From positions 1 to 64,000 of the forward strand of contig NZ_BDDT01000004.1 in assembly GCF_001661495.1 (NCBI RefSeq): DNA of 64,000 nt, written 5' to 3'. The notes under the pieces are model-generated. The model ran no database searches. It had not been told where the DNA came from and was given only the letters and a program-made list of their open reading frames with translations. Every line of letters starts with the position of its first letter. Within the stretch, counting starts at the first letter, position 1. The position numbers and the translations under genes were made by a program. Positions 17,621-26,851 of this stretch are shown here, in pieces. This DNA is from Pseudoalteromonas prydzensis. GTDB lineage: Bacteria; Pseudomonadota; Gammaproteobacteria; Enterobacterales; Alteromonadaceae.

Positions 17621-18853
17621 TTATTTTTTCTTTTTGACTTTCGTTTTTGCTTTTTTACGGGCTTTTATTTTAGCCGGATCTTTAAGCTTTTTGATCGGTA
17701 ATTTAGCTTCTTTATGTTGTGGCTCAAGACCTTTGATAACACGACGTTTCAGCTTTTGCTCTGTGTAACGCTCAACTTTGGCAACAATTGCAATATCGTG
17801 GGCTTCCACTAATGAAATCGCGATGCCTTTTTTACCGGCGCGGCCAGTACGGCCAATACGATGCACATACACATCTGCGGTACGCGGCATATCAAAGTTA
17901 ATTACATGGCTGATGTCTGCAACATCAATACCACGGGCGGCAACATCGGTTGCGACTAAAATTTTAGTACGACCAGAATGGAAGTTTTCCATCGCTTTCA
18001 TGCGCTTGTCTTGCGGCATTTCACCACGCAGCCATGCAGCTTTAACACCGTTGTTAGTTAACTCACCAATTAAGGTTTCAAGGCGCTCACGGGTTTTTAC
18101 AAACACAATCGCTTTGCTAACATCTGGGCCATTCAGGGTATTAACCAGTAATTCCAGTTTATGATGGTAGTCATCAGCCAAATGGATCCACTGGTGAATT
18201 TTAGCTTTTTCTTTACGTGATGACTCAGCTTCAAGCAGTGCAGGGTCATTTAATATTTGTTCTGCAAAACGTTCAACACTGTCGCCTTCAAGAGTGGCTG
18301 AGAACAAAAAGCATTGGCGACGGTTTTTAGCTTCTTCACAAATGCGCATCATTTCTTTACGAAAGCCCATGTCTAGCATGCGGTCGGCTTCGTCTAAAAT
18401 AAGCATTTCGACATTTTCTGCGTGGAAGTTTTCGGTTTCTAGGTATTCCATTAACCGCCCTGGTGTGGCAATTAAAATGTCGTTATTTTTTTCAAAAATT
18501 TCTTTGTGCGTACCATAGTTAATACCGCCGGTTACGACACCAATTTTAAGGTGCGTGCCTTTAGCAAGTAGTTCACACTGTTCATGAATTTGATAAGCTA
18601 ACTCGCGCGTTGGGGTCATTATTAACACGCGGGCAAAACCAGGTTCACGACGCGGAAAATCAAGTAAGTATTGAATCGCTGGGATCAAAAATGCCGCTGT
18701 TTTACCTGTACCGGTTGGTGCAGAGGCTAAAATATCACGCCCTTGCAGCGCTTCAGGAATTGCTTGTTGTTGAATGCTGGTAGGGGTTTCATAACCCATT
18801 TTAGCAACGGCTTGTAGTAGCTTGTTATCAATATCAAAATCAGAAAATTGCAT
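17621..18853 (-). CDS. srmB: DEAD-box RNA helicase SrmB
   Basis: This ATP-dependent RNA helicase assists assembly of the large ribosomal subunit. The 410-aa protein has motif I APTGTGKT (residues 44-51), PTRELA, motif II DEAD near 156, SAT, the C-terminal lobe with ARGIDVAD and HRIGRTGR, and a very basic Lys-rich tail from about residue 375 that would bind RNA. The SrmB rather than RhlE/DeaD assignment is supported by the divergent neighbour trmN6, the same arrangement as srmB/yfiC in E. coli. Confidence 0.92.
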   Translation of the reverse strand: MQFSDFDIDNKLLQAVAKMGYETPTSIQQQAIPEALQGRDILASAPTGTGKTAAFLIPAIQYLLDFPRREPGFARVLIMTPTRELAYQIHEQCELLAKGTHLKIGVVTGGINYGTHKEIFEKNNDILIATPGRLMEYLETENFHAENVEMLILDEADRMLDMGFRKEMMRICEEAKNRRQCFLFSATLEGDSVERFAEQILNDPALLEAESSRKEKAKIHQWIHLADDYHHKLELLVNTLNGPDVSKAIVFVKTRERLETLIGELTNNGVKAAWLRGEMPQDKRMKAMENFHSGRTKILVATDVAARGIDVADISHVINFDMPRTADVYVHRIGRTGRAGKKGIAISLVEAHDIAIVAKVERYTEQKLKRRVIKGLEPQHKEAKLPIKKLKDPAKIKARKKAKTKVKKKK

Positions 18854-18929
18854 AGAGTGTCAAAAATAGAGGACAATTGCCGTTAATTATACGCGCTATC
18901 CGCCAGTTGGTGAATGAAAAGGTGAAAAA

Positions 18930-19628
18930 ATGTCAGGCTTTGTGTTTAAACAATTTAAAGTAGCGCAAACTCGCAGCGCGATGAAAGTCTCAACGGATGG
19001 CATTTTACTGGGGGCATGGGCTGACTTAGCCACTGCACAGCGGTTGCTTGATATTGGCACGGGAACTGGCTTATTGGCACTTATGTGCAAGCAACGTAAG
19101 TCCAGTATGGCCGTTAGCGCCGTTGAAATTGATGGCAATGCATGTGCTGATGCACAGCAAAATTTTGCTAATAGCCCATGGCCAGATATTAGGTTGATGC
19201 AAAAAGCTATTCAGCAAGTAACCAGTGAGGTTAAATTTGATGTGCTGATCAGCAACCCACCGTATTTTAACGCCAGTTTAAAAGGGGAGGACTTAGCCCG
19301 TAATACCGCACGTCATACAGATAGCTTAAGTTTTAGTGAGTTACTCAGCGCATTTAAAAATTTGAGTCATCAAAATAGTTTTTTTAATGTTATTTTGCCG
19401 TGTCCTGAGGCGCAGTTATTTATCGCTCAAGCACAACGACAAGGGCTGCATTTAGTGCGTCATTGTTTGGTGAACACGACGAAAGCAAAAGTGCCAAGTC
19501 GCAGCTTAATGTGTTTTGCTTATCAGGCAGAGCCATGCGAGCAAACTAGTTTAACGATTCATGCTGAAGGTGGGCAATATAGCGATGAGTATATTGCCCT
19601 ATGTAAGGATTTTTATTTAAAGATGTAG
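18930..19628 (+). CDS. trmN6: tRNA1(Val) adenine-37 N6-methyltransferase
   Basis: This 232-aa SAM-dependent methyltransferase (YfiC class) modifies A37 of valine tRNA. Motif I LLDIGTGTGLLALM lies near residues 39-52, and the adenine N6-methyltransferase catalytic NPPYF near 110. The N-terminal FKQFKVAQTRSAMKVSTDG is characteristic of the family. An AAAGGTG stretch precedes the ATG. The head-to-head arrangement with srmB links two RNA-maturation genes. Confidence 0.93.
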   Translation: MSGFVFKQFKVAQTRSAMKVSTDGILLGAWADLATAQRLLDIGTGTGLLALMCKQRKSSMAVSAVEIDGNACADAQQNFANSPWPDIRLMQKAIQQVTSEVKFDVLISNPPYFNASLKGEDLARNTARHTDSLSFSELLSAFKNLSHQNSFFNVILPCPEAQLFIAQAQRQGLHLVRHCLVNTTKAKVPSRSLMCFAYQAEPCEQTSLTIHAEGGQYSDEYIALCKDFYLKM

Positions 19629-19671
19629 TTACTAGGCTATAACGTTGGGTTACAGTCTTGTTTTGATGCGA

Positions 19672-21552
19672 TTAACGATCGTTTAACTGCTGGCTTATTT
19701 CGCTAAAAATACTGGCATCATCAATGGTTGATGGGATCTGCAGTTCATCCCCATCAATGAGCTGACGGAGGTTTTTACGTAAAATTTTACCTGAGCGTGT
19801 TTTTGGTAAACGTTCAACACTGACGATATTTTTTAAACAGGCGATAGCACCAATTTGATTACGAACGGCGAGGATCAATTGTTGCTCAACGTCAGTGGGG
19901 TTACCAATAAAATCGTTTTTTAATACGATCATCGCCATTGGCAATTGCCCTTTGAGTGAGTCATTTACGCCAAATACAGCACACTCTGCTACTGCGGGAT
20001 GGGCGGCCACAATCTCTTCCATTTCACCGGTTGAAAGCCGATGACCTGCCACATTGATCACATCGTCGGTTCTACCCATAATAAACAGGTAACCGTCGTC
20101 ATCTAAGTAACCGCCGTCACCCGTTAAATAATACCCAGGATATTCGCTTAAATAGCCTGCTTTATAGCGTTTTGTGTTTTGCCAAATAGTTGGTAAACAC
20201 CCAGGTGGTAATGGCAATTTGATCACTACCGCGCCTTGTTCGTTTGCTGCACATTGGCTGCCATCGACATTTAGAATTTGCACATCAAAACCTGGAGTGG
20301 GGACAGTTGCACTACCGGGCTTTGTATTTAGTTGCTCAATGCCGATAGGGTTGCATGCAATTGCCCAGCCTGTTTCTGTTTGCCACCAATGGTCAAGCAC
20401 AGGTAACTGAGTGTGTTCGGTTAACCATGCATAGGTTGCGGGATCTAACCGCTCACCAGCTAAAAATAATCGTTTTAAACTCGTGGTATCGTACTTTTTA
20501 AAGCCCTCAGCGGTGGGATCTTCTTTTTTGATCGCTCTAAAAGCGGTTGGCGCACTGAATAAAGCGTTTACTTGATACTCTTCAACTACTCGCCAAAATG
20601 CGCTGGCATCAGGTGTGCGTACGGGTTTTCCTTCATAAAGTACTGTGGTGCATCGAAACATTAATGGCGCATAGACAATATAAGAATGGCCCACCACCCA
20701 GCCAATATCAGACGCTGCCCAAAATACTTCTCCAGGTTGCATGCCATAGACTGTTTCCATACTGTAATGCATAGCAACAGCATGGCCTGCGTTTTCGCGT
20801 ATTACGCCTTTTGGCGTGCCGGTTGTGCCTGATGTATATAGAATATAAAGCGGGTGATCACCTGCAACGGGAACTACATCGGCGGGTTCAGCTGTTTGCA
20901 TAGCCTGCTCCCAATCGATGTCCGTAGCATTGAGCTTTGCTGTAATATGTTTGCGTTGATAAATAATACTGTGCGCAATTTTATGCTCGGCAAGCTTTAT
21001 TGCATTATCAATAAGTGGTTTGTAAGCAATGACTGAATTCACCTCAACCCCACATGAGGCACTGAGGATTAATTTGGGTTTAGCATCATCAATGCGTACC
21101 GCTAATTCATGGGCGGCAAATCCACCAAATACCACAGAATGAATCGCTCCTAAGCGAGCGCATGCCAACATACCAATAACAGCCTGCGGGATCATTGGCA
21201 TATAAATGACGACACGATCCCCTTTTACAACACCTAATGATTGCATTACACCGGCAAATTTAGCGACTTCTTGTTGGAGTTGTAAATAGCTATATGTGCA
21301 CTTACTGTCAGTGACGGGGGAATCATAAATTAGCGCTGTTTGCTCACCAAACCCAGCTGCAACATGTTGGTCTAATGCCAGATAACAGCTATTGAGCTGG
21401 CTATCTGCATACCAATGATAAAGGCCGTCATTATCTTGTGTGTAAGCGTGTTGCGGGGCTTTGAACCAAGGGATGCGTTTTGCTTGTGTTAACCAAAATT
21501 CGCCTGGATCGTGAATAAACGACTGATATTGTTGTTGATAGTTGCCTTGCAT
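19672..21552 (-). CDS. prpE: Propionyl-CoA synthetase / acyl-CoA synthetase
   Basis: This 626-aa AMP-forming synthetase activates propionate (and probably acetate) to its CoA thioester. It has the acetyl-CoA-synthetase cap (FWLTQAKRIPWFKAP), the P-loop YTSGTTGTPKGV near 240-251, the core motif WWQTETGWAI, YLTGDGGYLDDDGYLFIMGR, and the acetylation site KTRSGKILRK at the C-terminus. Size and the WWQTETG context match PrpE. No prpBCD genes are adjacent, so a propionate role here is by family alone; acetate use cannot be excluded. Confidence 0.85.
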   Translation of the reverse strand: MQGNYQQQYQSFIHDPGEFWLTQAKRIPWFKAPQHAYTQDNDGLYHWYADSQLNSCYLALDQHVAAGFGEQTALIYDSPVTDSKCTYSYLQLQQEVAKFAGVMQSLGVVKGDRVVIYMPMIPQAVIGMLACARLGAIHSVVFGGFAAHELAVRIDDAKPKLILSASCGVEVNSVIAYKPLIDNAIKLAEHKIAHSIIYQRKHITAKLNATDIDWEQAMQTAEPADVVPVAGDHPLYILYTSGTTGTPKGVIRENAGHAVAMHYSMETVYGMQPGEVFWAASDIGWVVGHSYIVYAPLMFRCTTVLYEGKPVRTPDASAFWRVVEEYQVNALFSAPTAFRAIKKEDPTAEGFKKYDTTSLKRLFLAGERLDPATYAWLTEHTQLPVLDHWWQTETGWAIACNPIGIEQLNTKPGSATVPTPGFDVQILNVDGSQCAANEQGAVVIKLPLPPGCLPTIWQNTKRYKAGYLSEYPGYYLTGDGGYLDDDGYLFIMGRTDDVINVAGHRLSTGEMEEIVAAHPAVAECAVFGVNDSLKGQLPMAMIVLKNDFIGNPTDVEQQLILAVRNQIGAIACLKNIVSVERLPKTRSGKILRKNLRQLIDGDELQIPSTIDDASIFSEISQQLNDR

Positions 21553-21735
21553 AGCAGGATCCTGTGTATAAATGTGTGAGAGACCCTACAAAATGTAAGC
21601 CCTTTTCTATAAACCCGATATGCGACCATAGTCTGTTAGCTGTAATATTCACAGGGTTAAATACTACTGCCGTTAGCTGACATTCTCAGGCTTTATACTA
21701 CGCTTTTAAAGCAGCTATATATTAGGAGAACAATA

Positions 21736-22209
21736 ATGACAGTTTCAGCAATTCCAAAGGGGTATCATGCAATTACTCCTTACTTGATAATTAACGGTGC
21801 AGCAAAAGCAATAGACTATTACTGCAAGGTATTTAACGCGCAGCTTATTATGCAAATGCCTTTACCTGATGGTGGTATTGCCCATGCGGAGATTAAAATT
21901 GGTGATTCGCATATTATGCTTTCAGATATGTGCCCCGAAGTGCATTTTAAAAGCCCCGATGAGCTGGGCGGCACACCGGTTAGTTTAATGCTGTACGTTG
22001 CGGATGTGGATGCTGTATTTGCTCAAGCAATTGCAGAAGGTGCAACAGAAGTTCGCCCAGTGCACGACCAATTTTACGGTGATCGAGCAGGCACTTTACA
22101 AGACCCATTTGGCCATGTTTGGACAATCGGCACTCATAAGGAAGATCTCAACGATGATGAAATTAGTCAACGTATGGCCGATTTAATTAGCAAAGAAGAA
22201 GACGCATAA
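21736..22209 (+). CDS. VOC-family (glyoxalase/PhnB-like) protein
   Basis: This 157-aa protein has the paired beta-alpha-beta modules of the vicinal oxygen chelate fold: ITPYLIINGAAKAIDYYCKV, then PDGGIAHAEIKIGDSHIMLSD, and in the second half VSLMLYVADVDAVFAQA and GDRAGTLQDPFGHVWTIGTH. This pattern is typical of PhnB-like proteins of unknown substrate. A TAGGAG ribosome-binding site precedes the ATG. It stands alone and offers no context for its reaction. Confidence 0.82.
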   Translation: MTVSAIPKGYHAITPYLIINGAAKAIDYYCKVFNAQLIMQMPLPDGGIAHAEIKIGDSHIMLSDMCPEVHFKSPDELGGTPVSLMLYVADVDAVFAQAIAEGATEVRPVHDQFYGDRAGTLQDPFGHVWTIGTHKEDLNDDEISQRMADLISKEEDA

Positions 22210-22521
22210 ATTATTAACACGCATAAATTATGGGGCTCATATCTGATCTTACAGGTTTGAAAAATAGGTTTATATTTCATCTGACAGACAGCTATGAGCG
22301 ATATATAGTCATTCAGGAGAGTTGTCATTAGCTTAGCAATAATAAGAGGAAGCTTTCCCCTTTGTCACATATTTAAATAAGCTACAGTAGGTATAATATA
22401 TATAGCTGTCAATAATTTACAGTATTTGCTATTAATATAAGTTCATAAAACAAGGACGTTTTCACGCTAAAATAGAGAAAGTGTCCTCTGATAAAGTTGT
22501 TAGCCATAAATAGGATTTAGC
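22210..22521. other. AT-rich leader of the HEPN-like gene
   Basis: A 312-bp gene-free stretch. TATAAT at 22392-22397 within a run of alternating TA is a candidate -10, without a good -35. AGGA at 22512-22515 is the ribosome-binding site of the next gene. The base composition is richer in AT than the flanks, which fits acquired DNA, but I see no mobile-element ends. Confidence 0.45.
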
Positions 22522-23814
22522 ATGAAAGCAAGGTTTCTACCTCCTAGAGAAAACTACTCTGGTAACTTACTTTGGAATAAAGAAAGTTTTTTGAGTAAGA
22601 AAGATGAAATAGATAAATCACTTAATAAGTTAAGAGAAATGGGATATTGGGCGAGTCCCTTTCCTGAAGGAGATGGTGTCACCTTTAATATTTATGATAA
22701 AAAAATAATTAGAAATAATGAACAGATGCTAGATGATTTTGTTTTATCTTTCGATTGGGTAGATATTGAAAAAGGGGTTTCATCTGATTCAAATAGTGAA
22801 TTAGCAGACTTAGAAAGTGATGATCGTATGTTAAAGTGTATTGTAGTAGTTCCTTTGGATAAAATTTACATTCAAAAAACAATTCACCTAGATAAATACA
22901 CTTTTGTCTGTAGAAAAGAATTTGACGAAGAACCTTACGAACGATTTGGAAATTTTGACTGTGAATACGTTCAATTTGAAGTTGAGCTAAATTATAAAGA
23001 TTTGCTAAGACTCGATAAAACAATGGATCACAATGATTACGTTATAAATAAATGTTTAGCTCTCGCTGAACATGCATTAGATATCGTAAGATATTCTCAT
23101 AGTTCTTTTAAAGTTAAAGAGTTCACTCCTAATCCAGCTGGTCAAATGAACAATGGTTTTTATTCAGTAAATATTATTCCCATGGAACAAACCCACATGA
23201 AAGCATTCGAATTAAGTGGGATTTCAAGGCCTATTTCTGTAAGTAATAATTGGCTTGGCCCTCAAGTGGATGGCTTCTATGTCCCTGGTGTGCAATACCT
23301 CTCTTTTATATATAGCAATGATATCAATAATGAAATTGCACAAGCCGTAATTTCAGCTTTGAGATCATGCCGTCAATCATTTTATTCAATTGGGGCTGAG
23401 TCGCAATTTTTGAACTTGGTCTTTACGCTAGATGGACTAACTGATCCTGCTGGTAATGGATGGAAGCATAGAACTTTTATTGCTGCATTATTATCTAAAG
23501 GCTCTGTAAATGTGTTTGCAAGAAAGCTAGAGAAATACGATTCATTATACACAGATGTCAGAAATAAACTGGTGCACGAGGGGAAGGACTTTTATGAACT
23601 GAATGTGGATCCTGATGACTGCTGTGAGGAGATGTTTACCTACATAAAAGATGTAATTGAGTTAATTGCTGATAAAGTTTTTAATCATAGAAATGAAATG
23701 GAAACTTATGCCATAGCCTTACTGAGAGATCCTGCTTATGTCGCTAATTATACTGCAGTAATTAATCGCGTATCGACAGCTCGGGGGAAAAGGCCACATA
23801 TACCTACGTGGTAA
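22522..23814 (+). CDS. Unrecognised 430-aa protein with HEPN-like C-terminal motif
   Basis: I do not recognise this protein as a named family. Its N-terminal ~200 residues are mixed alpha/beta and charged, without signal peptide or membrane segment. In the helical C-terminal third, R347-N-K-L-V-H352 fits the RNxxxH signature of HEPN nucleases, preceded by QFLNLVFTLDGLTDPAGNG and FIAALLSKGS, a layout like the Apea-like HEPN group. Codon use is AT-rich with many AGA and ATA codons, unlike its neighbours, suggesting transfer. It stands alone between a VOC gene and a LysR/SDR pair. An RNase role in defence is inference; a non-catalytic HEPN is equally possible. Confidence 0.55.
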   Translation: MKARFLPPRENYSGNLLWNKESFLSKKDEIDKSLNKLREMGYWASPFPEGDGVTFNIYDKKIIRNNEQMLDDFVLSFDWVDIEKGVSSDSNSELADLESDDRMLKCIVVVPLDKIYIQKTIHLDKYTFVCRKEFDEEPYERFGNFDCEYVQFEVELNYKDLLRLDKTMDHNDYVINKCLALAEHALDIVRYSHSSFKVKEFTPNPAGQMNNGFYSVNIIPMEQTHMKAFELSGISRPISVSNNWLGPQVDGFYVPGVQYLSFIYSNDINNEIAQAVISALRSCRQSFYSIGAESQFLNLVFTLDGLTDPAGNGWKHRTFIAALLSKGSVNVFARKLEKYDSLYTDVRNKLVHEGKDFYELNVDPDDCCEEMFTYIKDVIELIADKVFNHRNEMETYAIALLRDPAYVANYTAVINRVSTARGKRPHIPTW

Positions 23815-24141
23815 ATGGCTAGAAAGGCATTTAAAATAAACTAAAACAATGGGTTATACGCAGTATGAGCTACTATTTTAGTCCGTTTAATGCGGCGTTA
23901 CTAATGACCGCTCATGGCGCTTTGCCGATATTGCGGCTGTGAGCGATAACCCTCAAGATTTCAAAAATGCTGTTTATATTTCATAGTGCCCATAACTGGA
24001 AAGCAGTGAATTATATTGAGAGTGTGACTACTTAAAAGATTTAGTTATTAAAATATTTTCAAATAAACTTTCTTGGAACATGTACAAGGCGTTTTTCACA
24101 ATAGATGTTTTTCAATAACGTGATCCAAAGCACTGTCGCTT
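23815..24141. other. Gene-free stretch behind the HEPN-like gene
   Basis: About 327 bp, with several stop-interrupted short frames and a more GC-rich patch near 23890-23950. It may be a decayed gene fragment, but nothing is recognisable. It could mark the right edge of an inserted segment that includes the HEPN-like gene; no direct repeats delimiting such an insertion were found by eye. Confidence 0.35.
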
Positions 24142-25038
24142 TTATAACCTTGCTAGGGTTATTGATTGTAGCCAATCCATAAAGACAGTTAGGCGTTTAG
24201 TTGGTTGTCTGCGTGATGAATAGAGTAAAGATACCGGCATTGGCTCTGCTTCAAATTGAGGTAAGACAGAAATGAGTAAGCCTTTCTTGATGAGGTGTTC
24301 TGCGCCAATTGCGGGGAGTTGGGCAATGCCAAGTCCTGCTAAACAAGCATCTAAATAAGCATCTGTGCCATTAACTGCGAGGCTACTTGGCATGGATTGT
24401 TGTTTTACCTTGTCGCCTTGCATGTATTCAAATTGGGCGTCGAGATTACCGAGCGTATGAGAATATTCGATCAGTTTATGATTGGCTAATTCTGCAAGAC
24501 TCTGTGGAATACCATATTTTTCAACATAGCTTGGTGATACACAGTTTACGCTTCGGTACAGCGTTAATGGGCGAGCGATAAGGCTACTATCGTCAAGATT
24601 ACCCACTCGAATGACGCAATCAATGCCTTCTTTAATCATATCTACTCGATAATCTGCGCTGCTGATCTTTAAGCGTATGTTCGGGTATTTTTCAAGGAAG
24701 TCGGATAAATGCGGAATGACAACCGTAGTGGCAAAACGACTCGGCATGTCGACTCTGAGTACCCCGCGCACATCATCAGAGTTGCGTTGGAACTGACTTG
24801 CCAAAGCGTCTAACTCGGCGAGCAGTACTTGACACTGTGGCAAGTAAGTCTCGCCGTCTTGAGTTAAGGTTACGCTGCGCGTGCTGCGATGAAAAAGTCG
24901 CGTGCCTAATTCACTTTCAAGCCCTTGAATAGCACTTGATATGCTTGATTTTGGCAGGCCGAGGGCGTCTGCCGCTTTGGTAAAACTGCCGAATTGAGCA
25001 ACCAAAACAAAGCGCTGCATGGCTTCAAACTTATCCAC
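24142..25038 (-). CDS. LysR-family transcriptional regulator
   Basis: This 298-aa protein has the N-terminal winged helix-turn-helix of LysR regulators (FVLVAQFGSFTKAADALGLP, then SISSAIQGLESELGTRLFHR) and a periplasmic-binding-like effector domain from about residue 90. I start it at GTG 25038 (DKFEAMQRF), giving the usual LysR length; an upstream ATG at 25101 would add 21 unusual residues. It is divergent from the SDR gene across ~150 bp, so it probably controls that gene and itself. Confidence 0.9.
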   Translation of the reverse strand: MDKFEAMQRFVLVAQFGSFTKAADALGLPKSSISSAIQGLESELGTRLFHRSTRSVTLTQDGETYLPQCQVLLAELDALASQFQRNSDDVRGVLRVDMPSRFATTVVIPHLSDFLEKYPNIRLKISSADYRVDMIKEGIDCVIRVGNLDDSSLIARPLTLYRSVNCVSPSYVEKYGIPQSLAELANHKLIEYSHTLGNLDAQFEYMQGDKVKQQSMPSSLAVNGTDAYLDACLAGLGIAQLPAIGAEHLIKKGLLISVLPQFEAEPMPVSLLYSSRRQPTKRLTVFMDWLQSITLARL

Positions 25039-25186
25039 ATCTTCTACCTTTGTTTGTTTTATCCGAACAATGTTATCACTTTTGTCATGTATATCGAACA
25101 CAATAAATTATCTACTCTGTTCTACGTGGCCAGAGCCGCTGTGGTTTAAGGTTTTAAAGTTCTTACAGAATAGATTGGAGAGAGTG

Positions 25187-25942
25187 ATGAATAAATTAGC
25201 AATTATTACTGGTGCTAGCCGTGGGTTAGGAAGAAACAGTGCTTTAGCGTTAGCTGACAAAGGCATAGACGTTATTTTTACTTATCACAATAATGTTCAA
25301 GCGGCACAAAATGTGATTGAAGAGATTCAACAAAAAGGCCAAAAAGCCTTTGCCTTGCAATTAGATACACGCGATTTTGCTGCTGTTCCTGAATTTGTTA
25401 GTCAGATACAAAGCTTGTTAGTCAATGAATTCGTTAGAAGCGATTTTGATTATTTGTTAAATAACGCCGGCACAGGTTTACACACCAGCTTAGAAGAAAC
25501 CACTTATGATGAGTTAGAAAACATGCTAGCTACTCATGTAAAAGGACCTTTCTTTTTAACTCAAGCTTTATTGCCAAGTATTAAAAATGGTGGTCATATT
25601 CTGAACGTTTCTTCTGGGTTAGCGCGTTTTAGCTTTCCGGGATACGGTGCTTATGCGATGGCTAAAGGTGCTGTCGAAGTGATGACACGCTATATGGCAA
25701 AAGAGTTCGCAAATCGACAAATTCGCGTAAATACCTTGGCACCCGGTGCTATTGCGACAGACTTTGGTGGGGGTAATGTGCGTGACAATCAACAAGTGAA
25801 CCAAATGGTGGCATCTGTTACCGCTTTAGGTCGGGCTGGGGAGGCTGACGATATTGGTAAAGCTGTTGCCATGTTGCTTAGTGAAGACAGCGGCTGGATT
25901 ACGGGACAGCGCATTGAAGCATCTGGTGGTATGTTTCTTTAA
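25187..25942 (+). CDS. Short-chain dehydrogenase/reductase
   Basis: This 251-aa NAD(P)-dependent classical SDR has the Rossmann motif TGASRGLG (residues 8-15), the NNAG motif near 94, a catalytic Ser in LNVSSG and YAMAKG (Tyr-x3-Lys), and ends with ASGGMF, like 3-oxoacyl-ACP-reductase-type enzymes. The substrate is not evident. ATG 25187 follows a GGAGAGAG ribosome-binding site; a longer in-frame start at 25019 would enter the divergent LysR gene. It is likely the target of that regulator. Confidence 0.9.
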   Translation: MNKLAIITGASRGLGRNSALALADKGIDVIFTYHNNVQAAQNVIEEIQQKGQKAFALQLDTRDFAAVPEFVSQIQSLLVNEFVRSDFDYLLNNAGTGLHTSLEETTYDELENMLATHVKGPFFLTQALLPSIKNGGHILNVSSGLARFSFPGYGAYAMAKGAVEVMTRYMAKEFANRQIRVNTLAPGAIATDFGGGNVRDNQQVNQMVASVTALGRAGEADDIGKAVAMLLSEDSGWITGQRIEASGGMFL

Positions 25943-25989
25943 TTTACCGCTAATCTTAGTGCTCTGCCGCATTATTTTCATAAGGATTC

Positions 25990-26014
25990 AAAGCCCTCTT
26001 CGTGAGGGCTTTCA
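25990..26014 (+). terminator. Terminator after the SDR gene
   Basis: AAAGCCCTC (25990-25998) and GAGGGCTTT (26004-26012) form a perfect 9-bp stem with loop TTCGT. The T tail is short. Confidence 0.75.
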
Positions 26015-26169
26015 TCACTACTATAAAGCTCTTAATATATTGTCAGAATTAGTTAAACTCGAGCAGTGTTTACTGGCTCAGACTTGCTTTGACAGTTCAA
26101 GTTAAGATTTATTCACATAAATTACAGTGGTTTTTTTAACCTGAATTTTGCTTTAGCTTTTTGCATTAA

Positions 26170-26194
26170 CCCAGCCCTATGATTACAGGCTGGG
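26170..26194 (-). terminator. Possible terminator of the coiled-coil/membrane gene unit
   Basis: CCCAGCC (26170-26176) and GGCTGGG (26188-26194) form a 7-bp GC stem with an 11-nt loop, just beyond the stop at 26205 on the minus strand. The downstream T run is weak. Confidence 0.5.
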
Positions 26195-26204
26195 CAGAAG
26201 ATAA

Positions 26205-26465
26205 TTAAGGAAAGGTAATTTCAACTGTTGAGGTTTTATTCAATAGTGGTAATAAGGACTTTTCGCGTCTTAAGTCCTTTAACTCTCGTTCTAATTGGCG
26301 TTGCTGTGTATTTAACTCTTTGCGCTGCGTTTGCGTGATGTTATTGCTGTTTAACTGCTGGTTAATTTCAGAGAGTTGTTGTTTTAGCTCGGTTATACGG
26401 TTATCAACTGCTATGCGACGTTGTTGGATTTGTCCTTCATTAAGTTTAATTGCCACAGAGCGCAT
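26205..26465 (-). CDS. Small coiled-coil protein of unknown function
   Basis: This 86-aa cytoplasmic-type protein is nearly all charged or polar helix. Gln/Leu/Arg-rich heptads run from about residue 12 to 70 with a probable turn at SNNITQ, so it likely forms an antiparallel hairpin. I do not recognise a family. It starts 5 bp after the stop of the upstream membrane gene, so it belongs to a three-gene unit with the two membrane proteins and may be their cytoplasmic partner (inference). Confidence 0.65.
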   Translation of the reverse strand: MRSVAIKLNEGQIQQRRIAVDNRITELKQQLSEINQQLNSNNITQTQRKELNTQQRQLERELKDLRREKSLLPLLNKTSTVEITFP

Positions 26466-26470
26466 CTTAA

Positions 26471-26851
26471 CTAGTGGTGCTTTTTACTGCGCGGAGCGCC
26501 AAGTATAATCGCCACTTGGCAAATACATACCGATAAGAATGCACTCACGCCCAAGGCGCCCCCAAAATTATTAAAGTAAGGGATTAAATTTTCAAACATT
26601 ACAGCAAATATAATACTGGATGAAAATAGCGTATAGATACCAAAGCGTTTTGGCGCACTCATGCCAATAAAGGAGCCACCAAAAAAAATGCTGCTGTATA
26701 GCTCTGCGTTAAATTCAGTGGGGAGTAAAATAAGATAAGCAAGGATAGATAAAATAGCAGAGGCCCGAATAGCATCAAGACGATGGTGCTTAGCTAAATA
26801 AAAGGTCGAGAATGCGCCCAGTAACGCCAATAAGATTGATACTATGCTCAT
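26471..26851 (-). CDS. Small membrane protein, paralogue B of a tandem pair
   Basis: This 126-aa protein has about four hydrophobic helices and a short basic C-terminus (PRSKKHH). It shares a pattern with the gene just upstream: an AxxYxxIxxGGSFxGM-like segment after the second helix and FNNFGGALGVSAFLSV near the end. The two genes overlap by ATGA, so translation is coupled and a heteromer is likely. I do not recognise the family. Paired 4-helix ~125-aa proteins recall Fluc fluoride channels, but the Fluc motifs are absent. Confidence 0.72.
   Translation of the reverse strand: MSIVSILLALLGAFSTFYLAKHHRLDAIRASAILSILAYLILLPTEFNAELYSSIFFGGSFIGMSAPKRFGIYTLFSSSIIFAVMFENLIPYFNNFGGALGVSAFLSVCICQVAIILGAPRSKKHH

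Noticed and set aside
22490-24000. Integron cassette with attC-like sites around the HEPN-like gene (GTTGTTAGCC before, GGGTTATACG after)
   Set aside because: No paired R', R'' core sites or foldable attC could be drawn, no integrase and no second cassette.
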